Shown piece after piece: positions 35,411 through 44,476 of a stretch of 47,944 bases of DNA. The stretch is from Fusobacterium sp. (GTDB lineage: Bacteria; Fusobacteriota; Fusobacteriia; Fusobacteriales; Fusobacteriaceae). The notes under the pieces were generated by a model that had not been told where the DNA came from, searched no databases, and worked only from the letters and a program-made list of their open reading frames with translations. The translations under genes and the position numbers were made by a program. The stretch lies in NCBI RefSeq assembly GCF_030528405.1, contig NZ_JAUMYY010000004.1:1-47944 (forward strand), given 5' to 3'. Numbering within the stretch: the first letter of the stretch is position 1; each line of letters begins with the position of its first letter.

Positions 35411-36430
35411 ATGTATATTGAGCTTAAAATTGGTACTTCATTTGTGGAGTTAACAGAAATTTTAAATTTTTTAGATAAATATAAAATTAAATATTTTTGT
35501 ATAAAGGATAAAAATATAGATAAGATTGCTCTTATCTACATACCAGAAAATTTTGATATGAGTTTACTTAAAAACTTTAATAAAATTTTGAGAATTCATA
35601 AAATTAATAAAGCATACAAATTTGTTAGTAGAGAATTTAAAACTGAAGATAGTGAAATAGAAATTAAGGGGCATAAAATAGGAGCTAAAAATTTTTTGTA
35701 TATGGCAGGACCTTGTTCAGTTGAAAATAGAGAAATGCTTGCAAAAATTGCAAAAAAAGCTAGAGAAAATGGAGCTCTTGCCTTAAGAGGAGGAGCTTAT
35801 AAGCCTCGAACATCTCCTTATGATTTTCAAGGCTTAGGTGAAGAAGCTTTAAAATACTTAAGAGAAATTGCAGATGAAAATAATATGCTTGTCGTTACCG
35901 AAGCTATGGACACAGAAAATTTAAACCTAGTTGTTAAGTACACAGATATTATTCAAATTGGAGCAAGAAATATGCAGAACTTCAGTTTACTAAAAAAATT
36001 AGGCAATATTGATAAACCTGTTCTTTTAAAAAGAGGCTTAAGTGCAACTATAAATGAATTTTTAATGTCAGCAGAATATATAATAGCACATGGAAATAAA
36101 AATGTAATTCTCTGTGAAAGAGGAATTAGAACTTTTGAAACTGCAACTAGAAATACTTTAGATATAAATGCCATAGCACTTATAAGACAGGAATCTCATT
36201 TACCAATCATAGTTGATGCCAGCCACGGTACTGGTAAAAGAAGCATAGTTGAGTCAATCACATTGGCAGGTGTAATTGCTGGAGCAAATGGAGCTATGGT
36301 AGAATTTCATGAAAATCCAGACTGTGCTCTATCAGATGGTCCTCAATCATTAAATTTTGAAATGTTTGATAGATTGAGTAAGAAGTTGAAAAAAACTTTG
36401 GAATTTAGAGAGGAATTAAATAAACTATGA
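35411..36430 (+). CDS. aroF: 3-deoxy-7-phosphoheptulonate (DAHP) synthase, type I-beta
   Basis: This 339-residue enzyme joins phosphoenolpyruvate and erythrose 4-phosphate as the first step of the shikimate pathway. The first 70 residues are a ferredoxin-like regulatory domain as in the Thermotoga enzyme; residues 90-335 are the barrel with AGPCSVE, RGGAYKPRTSPYDFQGLG, VTEAMD, KRGLSATINEF, DASHGTGKR and HENPDCALSDG. The N-terminal domain suggests feedback control by an aromatic amino acid. Its stop overlaps the pgeF start by four bases (ATGA). Confidence 0.92.
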   Translation: MYIELKIGTSFVELTEILNFLDKYKIKYFCIKDKNIDKIALIYIPENFDMSLLKNFNKILRIHKINKAYKFVSREFKTEDSEIEIKGHKIGAKNFLYMAGPCSVENREMLAKIAKKARENGALALRGGAYKPRTSPYDFQGLGEEALKYLREIADENNMLVVTEAMDTENLNLVVKYTDIIQIGARNMQNFSLLKKLGNIDKPVLLKRGLSATINEFLMSAEYIIAHGNKNVILCERGIRTFETATRNTLDINAIALIRQESHLPIIVDASHGTGKRSIVESITLAGVIAGANGAMVEFHENPDCALSDGPQSLNFEMFDRLSKKLKKTLEFREELNKL

Positions 36431-37152
36431 TGTTATCAGAAAAAGATATTTTAAACTTTAAGAATCATATTGAAATTAAAGTCTTAGAAAAATTTGGTAT
36501 AAAGATATTGGGAACAAAAAAAAATTATGGCTGTATAAAGCAAAAAGTAACTAGTGAAATACTAAAAGATTTTAACATAGAAAATAAAATATTATTTTCT
36601 GGCTATCAAACTCACAGTGACAATATCAAAGTCATAGATGATTTAACTAAAACTTACTTTGAAAATACAGATGGTTTCTTAAGTTCAAATAAAAAAGCTG
36701 CCTTACTTGTTAAGTATGCTGACTGCTTGCCCATATTTATTTATGATGAAAAAACTGATTTTTTTGGTGCCGTTCATTCAGGTTGGGAAGGCTCATATAA
36801 AACTATTGTTTTAAAAGCTATAGAGAAAATTCCCAATGTTGATTTGAGTAAGATCAATATTGTTTTTGGAGTGGGTATTTCTTGCAAAAATTATGAGGTT
36901 CAAGAAGATTTTTATTTAAAATTTAAGAATAAGTTCCCTGCTTATATAATTGAAGCTGCTTTTATAAAAAAAGAGAATAAATTTTTCTTTGATAATCAGT
37001 TATTCAATTTTTTAATATTGAAAAATCTGGGGATCCCTGAAGATAAAATTTTTATGAATGGACTATGTACCTTTGAAGATCAATGCTTTCATTCTTATAG
37101 AAGGGATAAAGAATCTTCAGGCAGAAATGGTGCTATCATCTATAAAATATAA
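36427..37152 (+). CDS. pgeF: Peptidoglycan editing factor PgeF (laccase-domain, YfiH family)
   Basis: This 241-residue protein is of the Cu-oxidase_4 family. The zinc-site residues are His63 in QTHSDN, Cys100 in ADCLPIF and His117 in AVHSGWEG; FHSYRRD lies near the end. E. coli PgeF removes L-Ser wrongly added to UDP-MurNAc, and other members have been called polyphenol oxidases or purine nucleoside phosphorylases. It begins ATGATG, overlapping the aroF stop, so translation is coupled. Confidence 0.85.
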   Translation: MMLSEKDILNFKNHIEIKVLEKFGIKILGTKKNYGCIKQKVTSEILKDFNIENKILFSGYQTHSDNIKVIDDLTKTYFENTDGFLSSNKKAALLVKYADCLPIFIYDEKTDFFGAVHSGWEGSYKTIVLKAIEKIPNVDLSKINIVFGVGISCKNYEVQEDFYLKFKNKFPAYIIEAAFIKKENKFFFDNQLFNFLILKNLGIPEDKIFMNGLCTFEDQCFHSYRRDKESSGRNGAIIYKI

Positions 37153-37156
37153 AAAC

Positions 37157-37233
37157 AAAAGAGGCTTTTAAAAATTATGATTTAGCTTATTTGAGCATAA
37201 ATACTAAACTACTGAAGAATAAAAGCCTCTTTT
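37157..37233. terminator. Bidirectional terminator
   Basis: Perfect 14-base arms, AAAAGAGGCTTTTA (37157-37170) and TAAAAGCCTCTTTT (37220-37233), with an inner weak stem, between the convergent pgeF and iron-transporter ATPase genes. Confidence 0.8.
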
Positions 37234-37248
37234 TATATTCAAGCATAT

Positions 37249-38013
37249 TTAATGCAAAGGTATAATATAATTTTTATTTTTATAATCTATGATATCAATT
37301 TTTACATCAAAAATTTCCTCTATAATTTCCTTTGTAACTATACTTTTTGTTTTCCCTATATATTTCAATTCTCCTTCTTTTAAGAGCAAAATTTTATCAC
37401 TGTAAGAAATTGCTAAATTTAAATCATGAATAATATTTAATACAAAAAGTTTTCGTTCCCTCACTATATCCTTTACTATCTCCATAGTTTCCAACTGATA
37501 TTTTAAGTCTAAATTACTTGTGGATTCATCTAAAATTAATATTTTAGGTTCTTGTGTCAATGCCCTAGCAAGTAAAACTCTTTGCTTTTCCCCACCACTT
37601 AACTCTTCCACATAGCTAAACATATATCTTTCTAAACCAAATTTTTCTATATTTTTTAATGCCAAAATTCTATCTTGTTCAGAAAAATTCCCTCTTTTAT
37701 AAGGTGCCCTTCCTAAAAGCACAGTTTCATAAACAGTTAAATAAATTTCAGGAACAGATAAAAGTTGAGGCACATAAGCTATTATTTGTGATTTTTCTTT
37801 TAAAGACATCTTCAACAAATTTTTATTTTCTAAAAAAACACTTCCGTCCTTTGCTCTTAAAATTCCATTTATACATTTTATAAGAGTGCTTTTTCCTGCA
37901 CCATTTGGACCTAAAATTCCAAGAATTTCTCCATTCTCAATTTCAAATGAAATATTTTTAAGAACTTTTTTATCCCTATATGAAAAACTTAAATTTTTTA
38001 TTCCTAATTTCAT
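37249..38013 (-). CDS. ABC transporter ATPase, iron/siderophore (FecE) type
   Basis: This 254-residue subunit powers import through the FecCD-type permease encoded just upstream. Walker A GPNGAGKS near residue 35, Q-loop AYVPQ, signature LSGGEKQRVLLARAL near 137, Walker B ILILDES and the H-loop HDLN. It begins two bases after the permease stop and has a weak but present ribosome binding site. The substrate could be an iron chelate, haem or cobalamin. Confidence 0.9.
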   Translation of the reverse strand: MKLGIKNLSFSYRDKKVLKNISFEIENGEILGILGPNGAGKSTLIKCINGILRAKDGSVFLENKNLLKMSLKEKSQIIAYVPQLLSVPEIYLTVYETVLLGRAPYKRGNFSEQDRILALKNIEKFGLERYMFSYVEELSGGEKQRVLLARALTQEPKILILDESTSNLDLKYQLETMEIVKDIVRERKLFVLNIIHDLNLAISYSDKILLLKEGELKYIGKTKSIVTKEIIEEIFDVKIDIIDYKNKNYIIPLH

Positions 38014-38015
38014 AA

Positions 38016-39059
38016 TTACACTCTCTTAGAACTCATTATTAAATATATAAATATAGGTATGCCTACAAAAGAAACAACTATACCTATAGGAACTATTATA
38101 GGAGAAATTATTGTTCTCCCTATATAGTCAGCCACAACTAAAAGCACAGAACCTATAAGTCCACTTAAAATTATGCTGTATCTGTGGTCATCTCCCATAA
38201 GCATTCTTGCTATATGTGGTGCTATTATACCTACAAAAGCAATAACTCCGACAAAACTTACAACAGATGCTGTTAAAAGTGTAATTATTATTCCAGATAC
38301 TATTCGCAACCTTTTTACATTTACACCTAATGATATAGCAGATTCTTCTCCCATCGCCAGTAAATTATAAGAATGTCTATTTATAAAAAAATAAGGGAAT
38401 AGAAGCAAAAGTATCATAGTCATTATGAAAATTTTAGTCCAAGATAGACCTGAAAAATTACCAAAAGTCCAGTTTACAATGGAAGATAGTACCTCATCAT
38501 TCGCGACAAATTGAAGTGCTGCATTTCCTGAAGAAAAAAGATAATTAAAAGCTATTCCTATAAGAATCAAAGTTCCCTTAGTCATACCCTTTATCATTGA
38601 TAAACCATAAACTAGAAGTGAGCATAAAAGACCAAAAATAAAAGCAAACAAAACTATTATATATTCTGAATACTTAAATTTTTCCAAAAAAAATAAAATT
38701 GCAAGTGCAGCTCCCATAGAAGCTGCACTTGAGATTCCTGTTGTAAATGGGCTGGACATTTTATTTTGTGTTATGGACTGCATTATCGTTCCACATACAG
38801 CCAATGAAAATCCAGCTATTATTCCTAGAAAAACTCTTGCAAACCTTAGATCCGTAAATATTATCATCTCTCTTTTAGAGAGTGCTTCCACCTGCGAAAT
38901 ATTAAATTTAAAGTAGGTTACAAAGACTCTTTTCAAACTTATATCTGCTATACCACTGAAGGTAGATACATATGAAACCAGAATTAAAATTATAAAAATT
39001 ATCAATATTTTTATTTTTTTTTGTGCTTCATACTTATAAATTTTAGAAAGCTTTTCCAT
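38016..39059 (-). CDS. ABC transporter permease, FecCD family
   Basis: This 347-residue inner-membrane protein has about ten helices. FecCD features are the RFARVFLGIIAGFSLAVCG region near residue 75, NKMSSPFTTGISSAASMGAALA near 97, and GVIAFVGIIAPHIARMLMG near 272. Cytoplasmic N-terminus of about 15 residues. It is encoded between the binding protein (nine bases upstream) and the ATPase (two bases downstream). Confidence 0.92.
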   Translation of the reverse strand: MEKLSKIYKYEAQKKIKILIIFIILILVSYVSTFSGIADISLKRVFVTYFKFNISQVEALSKREMIIFTDLRFARVFLGIIAGFSLAVCGTIMQSITQNKMSSPFTTGISSAASMGAALAILFFLEKFKYSEYIIVLFAFIFGLLCSLLVYGLSMIKGMTKGTLILIGIAFNYLFSSGNAALQFVANDEVLSSIVNWTFGNFSGLSWTKIFIMTMILLLLFPYFFINRHSYNLLAMGEESAISLGVNVKRLRIVSGIIITLLTASVVSFVGVIAFVGIIAPHIARMLMGDDHRYSIILSGLIGSVLLVVADYIGRTIISPIIVPIGIVVSFVGIPIFIYLIMSSKRV

Positions 39060-39068
39060 TATTCTTCC

Positions 39069-40103
39069 TTATTTCAATTTATAAACATGGCCTTTAGGTG
39101 TTTCTATGTTTTGCATAGCCATCCATTCTGCAAATATTTTATCTGGGTCTATATCTTTCATTTCTTCTGGATATAACCATTTAGCTGTATAAGCTACACC
39201 TATAAGTTTTCCTAAACCTCCTGCACAAAAACCTGTTGTTATGTAGAAATTTTTATTCTTTACAGCCTTTAAATCTTGCCAACCACTTCTTGATACCATT
39301 TCTTTTGAAATTTCATCATATTCTTCTTCAGAAGGTGCTGTATATATTCCAGTGTTTTTTAAAGCTGAACCAGAAGTAGTTTTTATTATTAAATCAGGAT
39401 CATTTATTAAAATTTGCTCTGGGTCTATAGTTTTGCCTTTTATATTTGGGTCGTCAAATATGCTTATACCACCTGCGGTTCTCATCATACTAACCCAACC
39501 GTCATTTGAAGTTCCAGGAATAGCTGTTGTAAATGGATTGCCATATTCCCAATAAATTGTCTTTTTATTTTTTATTTTTGCAACTTTTTTTGTTATCTCA
39601 TCTAAATTTTTGTTATAAAAATCTATCAATTTTTTTGCTCCAGCTTCATTGGCAAACATTTTTCCCAGTCTTTCTATCTGTGCTGGCATATTTGCATTGT
39701 CCCAACCAGTTACAACTATAACTTCTATTCCAGCCTTAGATAATTGTTCTATATCTTTTTCATAAGAACTATTTCTAGGTGTTATTAAAGCTTCAGGAGC
39801 TAACTCTATTATTTTTTCATAATTAAGAGCATTTTGTCCCTTTCCTATTACATTATTAGGATCAAATTCGCTCCAATAAATTCTATCCTGTGCTGTATTT
39901 GTATCCACTGAAATAACATTTTTTATACTCCCTATTGCTCTTATAAGTTCATTATTATATCTGCTTGCAACAACAACTTTTGTCAAAGGTTTTTTTAAAA
40001 CTATTTCTCTTCCCACATCATCTTTAAATCTTATTTCAGAAAAACTAAATACTGAAATTACAAGAAATAAAAATAAAACTATTTTTTTTAAATTTTTCTT
40101 CAT
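39069..40103 (-). CDS. Periplasmic binding protein, FecB/BtuF family
   Basis: This encodes 344 residues. A signal peptide (KKIVLFLFLVISVFSFS) has no lipobox Cys, so the protein should be free in a periplasm, in keeping with a two-membrane envelope. Binding-domain landmarks: RFKDDVGREIVLKKPLTKVVV, a LAPEALITPRNSSYE helix, DPEQILINDPDLIIKTT and WLYPEEMKDIDPDKIFAEW at the end. Ligand unknown, probably an iron chelate. First gene of the importer operon. A palindrome CATAATATTATG (40157-40168) between its predicted -35 and -10 is a possible iron-responsive operator. Confidence 0.9.
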   Translation of the reverse strand: MKKNLKKIVLFLFLVISVFSFSEIRFKDDVGREIVLKKPLTKVVVASRYNNELIRAIGSIKNVISVDTNTAQDRIYWSEFDPNNVIGKGQNALNYEKIIELAPEALITPRNSSYEKDIEQLSKAGIEVIVVTGWDNANMPAQIERLGKMFANEAGAKKLIDFYNKNLDEITKKVAKIKNKKTIYWEYGNPFTTAIPGTSNDGWVSMMRTAGGISIFDDPNIKGKTIDPEQILINDPDLIIKTTSGSALKNTGIYTAPSEEEYDEISKEMVSRSGWQDLKAVKNKNFYITTGFCAGGLGKLIGVAYTAKWLYPEEMKDIDPDKIFAEWMAMQNIETPKGHVYKLK

Positions 40104-40425
40104 ACTGCCTCCTAAAATTAATTATTTATTTAAACCTATATTAAGAAAAATTCTACCATAATATTATGTTTTTGTATATAAATTTTAATTTCCTAAACAA
40201 AGTTTTTATTAAATTATATTTATTTAACTTATTTTAATTTTTTTCTACATAATTTCTCTTTTAAAAATCTCTGTTTCATTTTTAGATACCCCGTCTAAAT
40301 AATTATTAATATAAAAACCCTCCTGTGACAGAGGATTTTCTATTGCATATATATTGTTACTTAAATAACTACTAATAATTTTTCATAGAATCTTTAATGA
40401 GATTATCTGAAGATTAAAACATTCT
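40104..40425. other. Intergenic region upstream of the iron importer
   Basis: 322 bases. It holds a possible importer promoter (extended -10 TGGTAGAAT, minus strand), the palindrome CATAATATTATG (40157-40168) just upstream of that -10, and near its far end the terminator of the neighbouring three-gene operon. No further gene is seen. Confidence 0.45.
40314..40338 (-). terminator. Terminator of the DUF1858 three-gene operon
   Basis: Arms AAAACCCTC and GAGGATTTT, one mismatch, around an 8-base loop. On the minus strand it ends in GGGTTTTTAT. It lies about 90 bases after the ATPase stop. Confidence 0.65.
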
Positions 40426-41286
40426 TTAAGTTATTTTTTTTATTTCAAAATCAAGCTCTAATTTTTCTCCATATCTCAATTTATTTCTCATAGCTTGGAG
40501 CACATCATCTAAATCAGTCAAAGAACCTAAAATATTTTTTTCTTCTGGAGTGGATTCAATAACTTTGTCTATACCTCCATTTTTTATAACTATTCTCCTA
40601 TCTCCCATAAGTGCAAGAATAGGATCATGAGTTGCCATTAAAACTATCTTATTATTTCCAACTAATAAATCCAAAGCTTTCTTCCTATCTATACCTGCAT
40701 TTTCTATTTCATCTATCAGAACAATAGGTGAAGTTGAAAGTATAGCTGTATCTGCTATCATAAGTGCTCTTGATTGCCCACCACTTAAGCTGGTTATAGG
40801 GCTATCTATTGTAAATTTTTCTCCTGCCAATTCATTTGCCTTATTAAATATTTTTTCAATAACAGTTTCTCTATCTAAGACAAGCCTACTTTCAGCATGT
40901 AAGTTTATAAATTCTCTCACTGTTAAGTCCATTACAAAATTCATATTTTGTGAAAGTTGTGCCACTAATTTATAGCTTGGAGAAAACCTTTTCTTTGTAT
41001 CCATTAGTTCTCCATTCACTAGCACTGTTCTCTTTGTCGGTGTATCTCCCTGTGCTCCCCATTCTATATCTGCAAGCAATCTGCTTTTCCCAGAACCTGT
41101 GGGTCCAACAATGGCAACTATTTCTCCAACTTTTATTGTCAGCTCTTTGTAAGATTCTTTTTCGCCTTTTTTATTGTAACCCGCAATTAAAGTTATACTT
41201 TCAATTTTTTCCTCAGTTATTCCCAAAATATCTAAAAGATCTAAATCCATTTCATCAAAATCCATATTTAATTCCTCATTATTCAT
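40426..41286 (-). CDS. Cytoplasmic ABC-type ATPase without permease partner
   Basis: This encodes 286 residues from an ATG at 41286 (AGGTGA upstream; a TTG at 41310 is less likely). An acidic N-terminal extension of about 35 residues precedes a complete ABC nucleotide-binding domain: Walker A GPTGSGKS (61-68), Q-loop AQLSQN, signature LSGGQ (167-171), Walker B IVLIDE (188-193) and H-loop His220. No membrane subunit lies in the operon, so it may not be a transporter ATPase; it may drive a soluble assembly or insertion step. It starts 13 bases after the GTPase stop. Confidence 0.75.
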   Translation of the reverse strand: MNNEELNMDFDEMDLDLLDILGITEEKIESITLIAGYNKKGEKESYKELTIKVGEIVAIVGPTGSGKSRLLADIEWGAQGDTPTKRTVLVNGELMDTKKRFSPSYKLVAQLSQNMNFVMDLTVREFINLHAESRLVLDRETVIEKIFNKANELAGEKFTIDSPITSLSGGQSRALMIADTAILSTSPIVLIDEIENAGIDRKKALDLLVGNNKIVLMATHDPILALMGDRRIVIKNGGIDKVIESTPEEKNILGSLTDLDDVLQAMRNKLRYGEKLELDFEIKKIT

Positions 41287-41299
41287 TTCTTTCACCTGA

Positions 41300-41992
41300 T
41301 CATTCTTCAAAATTAATTTTTCTAATATTACCTAATTGATAAGTATTTCCTATTCTAGTTTCTCCTAGGCAATAAGAGCAGACTGCTGAAGGAAGAGGAA
41401 ATCTCAATTTTCTTTCCATAACTGTATCTATCTCTTCGTTTTCATCCATTATTAAACTTGCAAATTCATAGGTTCCCTGACCAGTTAAACCATTTATATG
41501 TATTATCGCTGCCTTAGGATTAACTGTCTGTACCCTTGAAGCAAAAACTTCTCTTTCTGCCTGAGAAACTATATCGCCTTTTGTTATTACAACAACATCA
41601 GCAAGCTTTAGCATAGGACCTATCTTTCTCGGAGTATTTATTCCACTTAAATTATCTATTACACATACTGCTTTTATGTCTTTTAAATAAGGTGAACACC
41701 TGTTACATAATCCTGCACTTTCCGTTATTAATAAATCCAACTCTTTTTTTCTTCCCCATTGCACTACCTCTTCTATGTTGCTTGCAAAAAAATGGTCAGG
41801 ACATACTGAACCCGATAGTCCTTTCTTTACAGGTACTCCTACTTTTTCATATAATTCATCATCATCTGTGTATAGACAGTCAAATTTTACTATTCCAACT
41901 TTTAATCCCTTTTGTTTAAAACTTTCTATTGTCTTTATAATAAGTGATGTTTTCCCAGATGAAGGCGGCCCTGATATTGTTATAAGTTTCAT
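41300..41992 (-). CDS. G3E-family P-loop GTPase (HypB/UreG/CobW-like), Cys-rich
   Basis: This encodes 230 residues. Walker A GPPSSGKT (8-15), the G3E hallmark ESAG (91-94) after LDLLIT, and a G4-like TKGD (137-140). Seven cysteines stand at 39, 64, 96, 99, 110, 205 and 208; the CNRC and CSYC pairs suggest a metal or iron-sulfur site. G3E proteins deliver metals or cofactors to enzymes (nickel to hydrogenase and urease, cobalamin to mutases). No such client enzyme is in the window. Its ATG overlaps the upstream stop (TAATG), so it is coupled to the DUF1858 gene. Confidence 0.8.
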   Translation of the reverse strand: MKLITISGPPSSGKTSLIIKTIESFKQKGLKVGIVKFDCLYTDDDELYEKVGVPVKKGLSGSVCPDHFFASNIEEVVQWGRKKELDLLITESAGLCNRCSPYLKDIKAVCVIDNLSGINTPRKIGPMLKLADVVVITKGDIVSQAEREVFASRVQTVNPKAAIIHINGLTGQGTYEFASLIMDENEEIDTVMERKLRFPLPSAVCSYCLGETRIGNTYQLGNIRKINFEE

Positions 41993-43164
41993 TATTCTCT
42001 TGCTCCTTCATTAAATATATTTTCACATTCTTTGATCAATTTCCCCATATCATTAGCATATATAAAATCCCAACCTATCCATAGCATAGGTCTACCATTA
42101 ATAGGATTTTTTACTTTAGGGTGTACACTTGGAAATAAACCTTGATTGGCCAAAACATTTCCAACTGCTTCCCCACTCATATATTTTATAACCTTATCCA
42201 ATTCTTTAGCTTTATCAGCCTTAGTTAACATAAATATTGGAGATACAATAGCCCCTTCCTTAGGCCAAATAACTTCCTTAGGTCCTTTTTCTGGTACCAT
42301 TTTTGAGAAGAAATATGGCATTATTGTAACAACAGGCTCTTTAGCTTCTATCATTTGTGCTGGATGCAGATTTGAAAGCAATGATCTTCCTAAATTTTTA
42401 ACTCCTTCTTTACCATATAATTTATAAATATGAATTAAAATTGAATTAAATAAGTCAAAATCTGCTATAGGCAATGAAATTGATCTTGCAAATTCGGGCT
42501 TTAAAATATCTGCCCAAGATTCAGGTTTATCTCTCTTTCCCAATAAAGCCTTATTTACTATAAAAATTGCTGGAACTACTCCTATCATAGAGTAATCTCC
42601 TCTCGGATCCTTAAGAGAGATATTTTCGTTTTCAAAATCTTCATTATATTTTTTAATTCCTGTTAAATCTTTAAATATTCCTTGAGTTTTAAATTTTCCC
42701 ATCAAATCTTTATCAAAAAATAGGTCAAAGCCAGCTGAAATAAACATATCCGCTAATTTATCTATATCATTTTTATCTATGACTTCATCTTTTATCCAGC
42801 CTAAACCTGAATATGCAGCCTTTAATTCATATTTTAATTTTATATCTTTATTTTCTGATAAGTATTTTTCAAAGCCTTCAAGAAGAGGGATTCTTACTGG
42901 ACAGGGTAAAAGTCCCATAAGAGATGCTTTCTTATCTGTACTCTCTTCTTTTTGTACTCCATCTATTGCTTCCTTTAACATAGCCATAAAGACATCTACA
43001 TCTTCTCTTTTTATCATCATAGCTTTCTCTAATGATATATCTGCTAATTTATTAAGTACAGCTGGATTTTCTAAACCTTTAAATCCAATATTTTTAAAAA
43101 CTTGAATTGTTTCTGGATATTTTTCCACTATATTTTTTATACTCATTGATTTACTTAAATACAT
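41992..43164 (-). CDS. DUF1858 plus substrate-binding-protein fold, cytoplasmic
   Basis: This encodes 390 residues. Residues 7-65 match a DUF1858 domain in layout (IVEKYPETIQVFKNIGFKGL), but the cysteine often seen after Gly is missing. Residues 80-390 look like an ABC periplasmic-binding protein of the iron or spermidine type (PESWADILKPEFARSISLP, PYFFSKMVPEKGPKEVIWPKEGAIVSPIFML). There is no signal peptide or lipobox, so it should stay in the cytoplasm. Cys88 in LLPCPVRIP may be functional. Starts after an AGAAGGAG site. It leads a tightly coupled operon with a GTPase and an ABC ATPase. Confidence 0.75.
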   Translation of the reverse strand: MYLSKSMSIKNIVEKYPETIQVFKNIGFKGLENPAVLNKLADISLEKAMMIKREDVDVFMAMLKEAIDGVQKEESTDKKASLMGLLPCPVRIPLLEGFEKYLSENKDIKLKYELKAAYSGLGWIKDEVIDKNDIDKLADMFISAGFDLFFDKDLMGKFKTQGIFKDLTGIKKYNEDFENENISLKDPRGDYSMIGVVPAIFIVNKALLGKRDKPESWADILKPEFARSISLPIADFDLFNSILIHIYKLYGKEGVKNLGRSLLSNLHPAQMIEAKEPVVTIMPYFFSKMVPEKGPKEVIWPKEGAIVSPIFMLTKADKAKELDKVIKYMSGEAVGNVLANQGLFPSVHPKVKNPINGRPMLWIGWDFIYANDMGKLIKECENIFNEGARE

Positions 43165-43237
43165 AATTATCTCCTTCTATAATAAAAAATTATCAAAAAT
43201 TTATTTTCAATTTATTATACTATATATCTATATAAAA

Positions 43238-43261
43238 AAATCGTAACAGATGTTACGATTT
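43238..43261 (-). terminator. Terminator of the riboflavin operon
   Basis: AAATCGTAACA and TGTTACGATTT form perfect 11-base arms with a 2-base centre; on the minus strand a T run follows. It lies eight bases after the ribBA stop and just before the DUF1858 operon promoter (TATAAT, 43214-43219, minus strand). Confidence 0.85.
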
Positions 43262-43268
43262 AATTTTT

Positions 43269-44468
43269 TTATTTAAGTTTTAATAAGTGCCCCATTCTAT
43301 CTTTTTTAGTTTTTAAATAAAGTCTGTTTACCTTGTTATGCTCTATTTCTATTTCTTCTCTTTCTATGACTTCTACTCCGTATTCTCTTAAGCCTTCTAT
43401 CTTCAACGGATTATTAGTTATAAGTTTAACAGATTTAACTCCCAATGCTTTAAGCATTTGAGCTGCAACTGCATAATCTCTCATATCACCACCAAAACCA
43501 AGATGTAAATTAGCATCTAAGGTATCCATACCTTGCTCTTGTAAATTATACGCCCTCATTTTATTTAAAAGACCTATACCTCTCCCTTCTTGTCTTAAAT
43601 ATAAAACTATACCTAGCCCTTGTTTTTCTATTCTTCTCATAGCAGTTTTTAATTGTGAACCACAATCACATCTCAATGAGCCTAGAATATCTCCTGTAAA
43701 ACATTCTGAATGTATTCTTACAGGCACTGCCTCTTTATCTTTTACATCTCCTTTGACTAGAGCTATATGCTCCTTGCCATCTATATTATTTTCAAAACCT
43801 ACCATTCTAAATGTCCCACTATCAGTTGGCATATTTGTTTCAACTTCTATTTTCATAAGTTGTTCTGTCTTTTTTCTATATTTTATTAAATCTTCTATAG
43901 TTATAATTTTTAAATTGTGTTCTTTTGCAAATTTTTCTAAATCTGGCACCCTTGACATTGTTCCATCTTCATTTAAAATCTCACAAATAACTCCTACTGG
44001 AGCAAGTCCAGCTATTTTACATAGATCAACTGCAGCTTCTGTGTGCCCAGCTCTTTCTATAACTCCTCCGTTTTTAGCAGTCAATGGAAATATATGACCT
44101 GGTCTTGTAAACTCATCAGCCTTTGTATTTTTATCTGCTAATTTTTGGATTGTTAGAAGTCTATCGGCTATTGAAATTCCCGTAGTTGTTCCATATTTAT
44201 AATCTACACTTACTGTAAAAGCTGTACATTTAGCATCTGTGTTATTAGCTGTCATCTGTTCTAAAAATAATCTCTTAGCATAACTCTCTGTAAGTGGCAC
44301 ACAAATAAGTCCTCTTCCATATTTTGCCATAAAATCAATGCCTTTGTAATTCGCCTTTTCTGCTGCTAAAAAAAGATCTCCCTCATTTTCTCGTTTCTCA
44401 TCGTCAACAACAATTACAGGTATTCCTTTTCTTATATCATCCAATGCAGCCTCTATTGTATAAATCAT
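43269..44468 (-). CDS. ribBA: Bifunctional DHBP synthase / GTP cyclohydrolase II
   Basis: This 399-residue fusion makes both riboflavin precursors. Residues 1-200 are 3,4-dihydroxy-2-butanone-4-phosphate synthase (VVDDEKRENEGDLFLAAE, RPGHIFPL, AGHTEAAVDLC); residues 205-399 are GTP cyclohydrolase II (RIHSECFTGDILGSLRCDCG with the three zinc cysteines, RQEGRGIGLLNK, TNNPLKIEGL). It ends the ribH-ribD-ribE-ribBA order, eight bases after ribE. Confidence 0.97.
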   Translation of the reverse strand: MIYTIEAALDDIRKGIPVIVVDDEKRENEGDLFLAAEKANYKGIDFMAKYGRGLICVPLTESYAKRLFLEQMTANNTDAKCTAFTVSVDYKYGTTTGISIADRLLTIQKLADKNTKADEFTRPGHIFPLTAKNGGVIERAGHTEAAVDLCKIAGLAPVGVICEILNEDGTMSRVPDLEKFAKEHNLKIITIEDLIKYRKKTEQLMKIEVETNMPTDSGTFRMVGFENNIDGKEHIALVKGDVKDKEAVPVRIHSECFTGDILGSLRCDCGSQLKTAMRRIEKQGLGIVLYLRQEGRGIGLLNKMRAYNLQEQGMDTLDANLHLGFGGDMRDYAVAAQMLKALGVKSVKLITNNPLKIEGLREYGVEVIEREEIEIEHNKVNRLYLKTKKDRMGHLLKLK

Positions 44469-44476
44469 ATTTCCTC

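Noticed and set aside
40157-40168. Fur box before the iron importer
   Set aside because: CATAATATTATG is a palindrome in a suitable place, but it matches the 19-base Fur consensus too poorly to be called; it is noted only as a possible operator.
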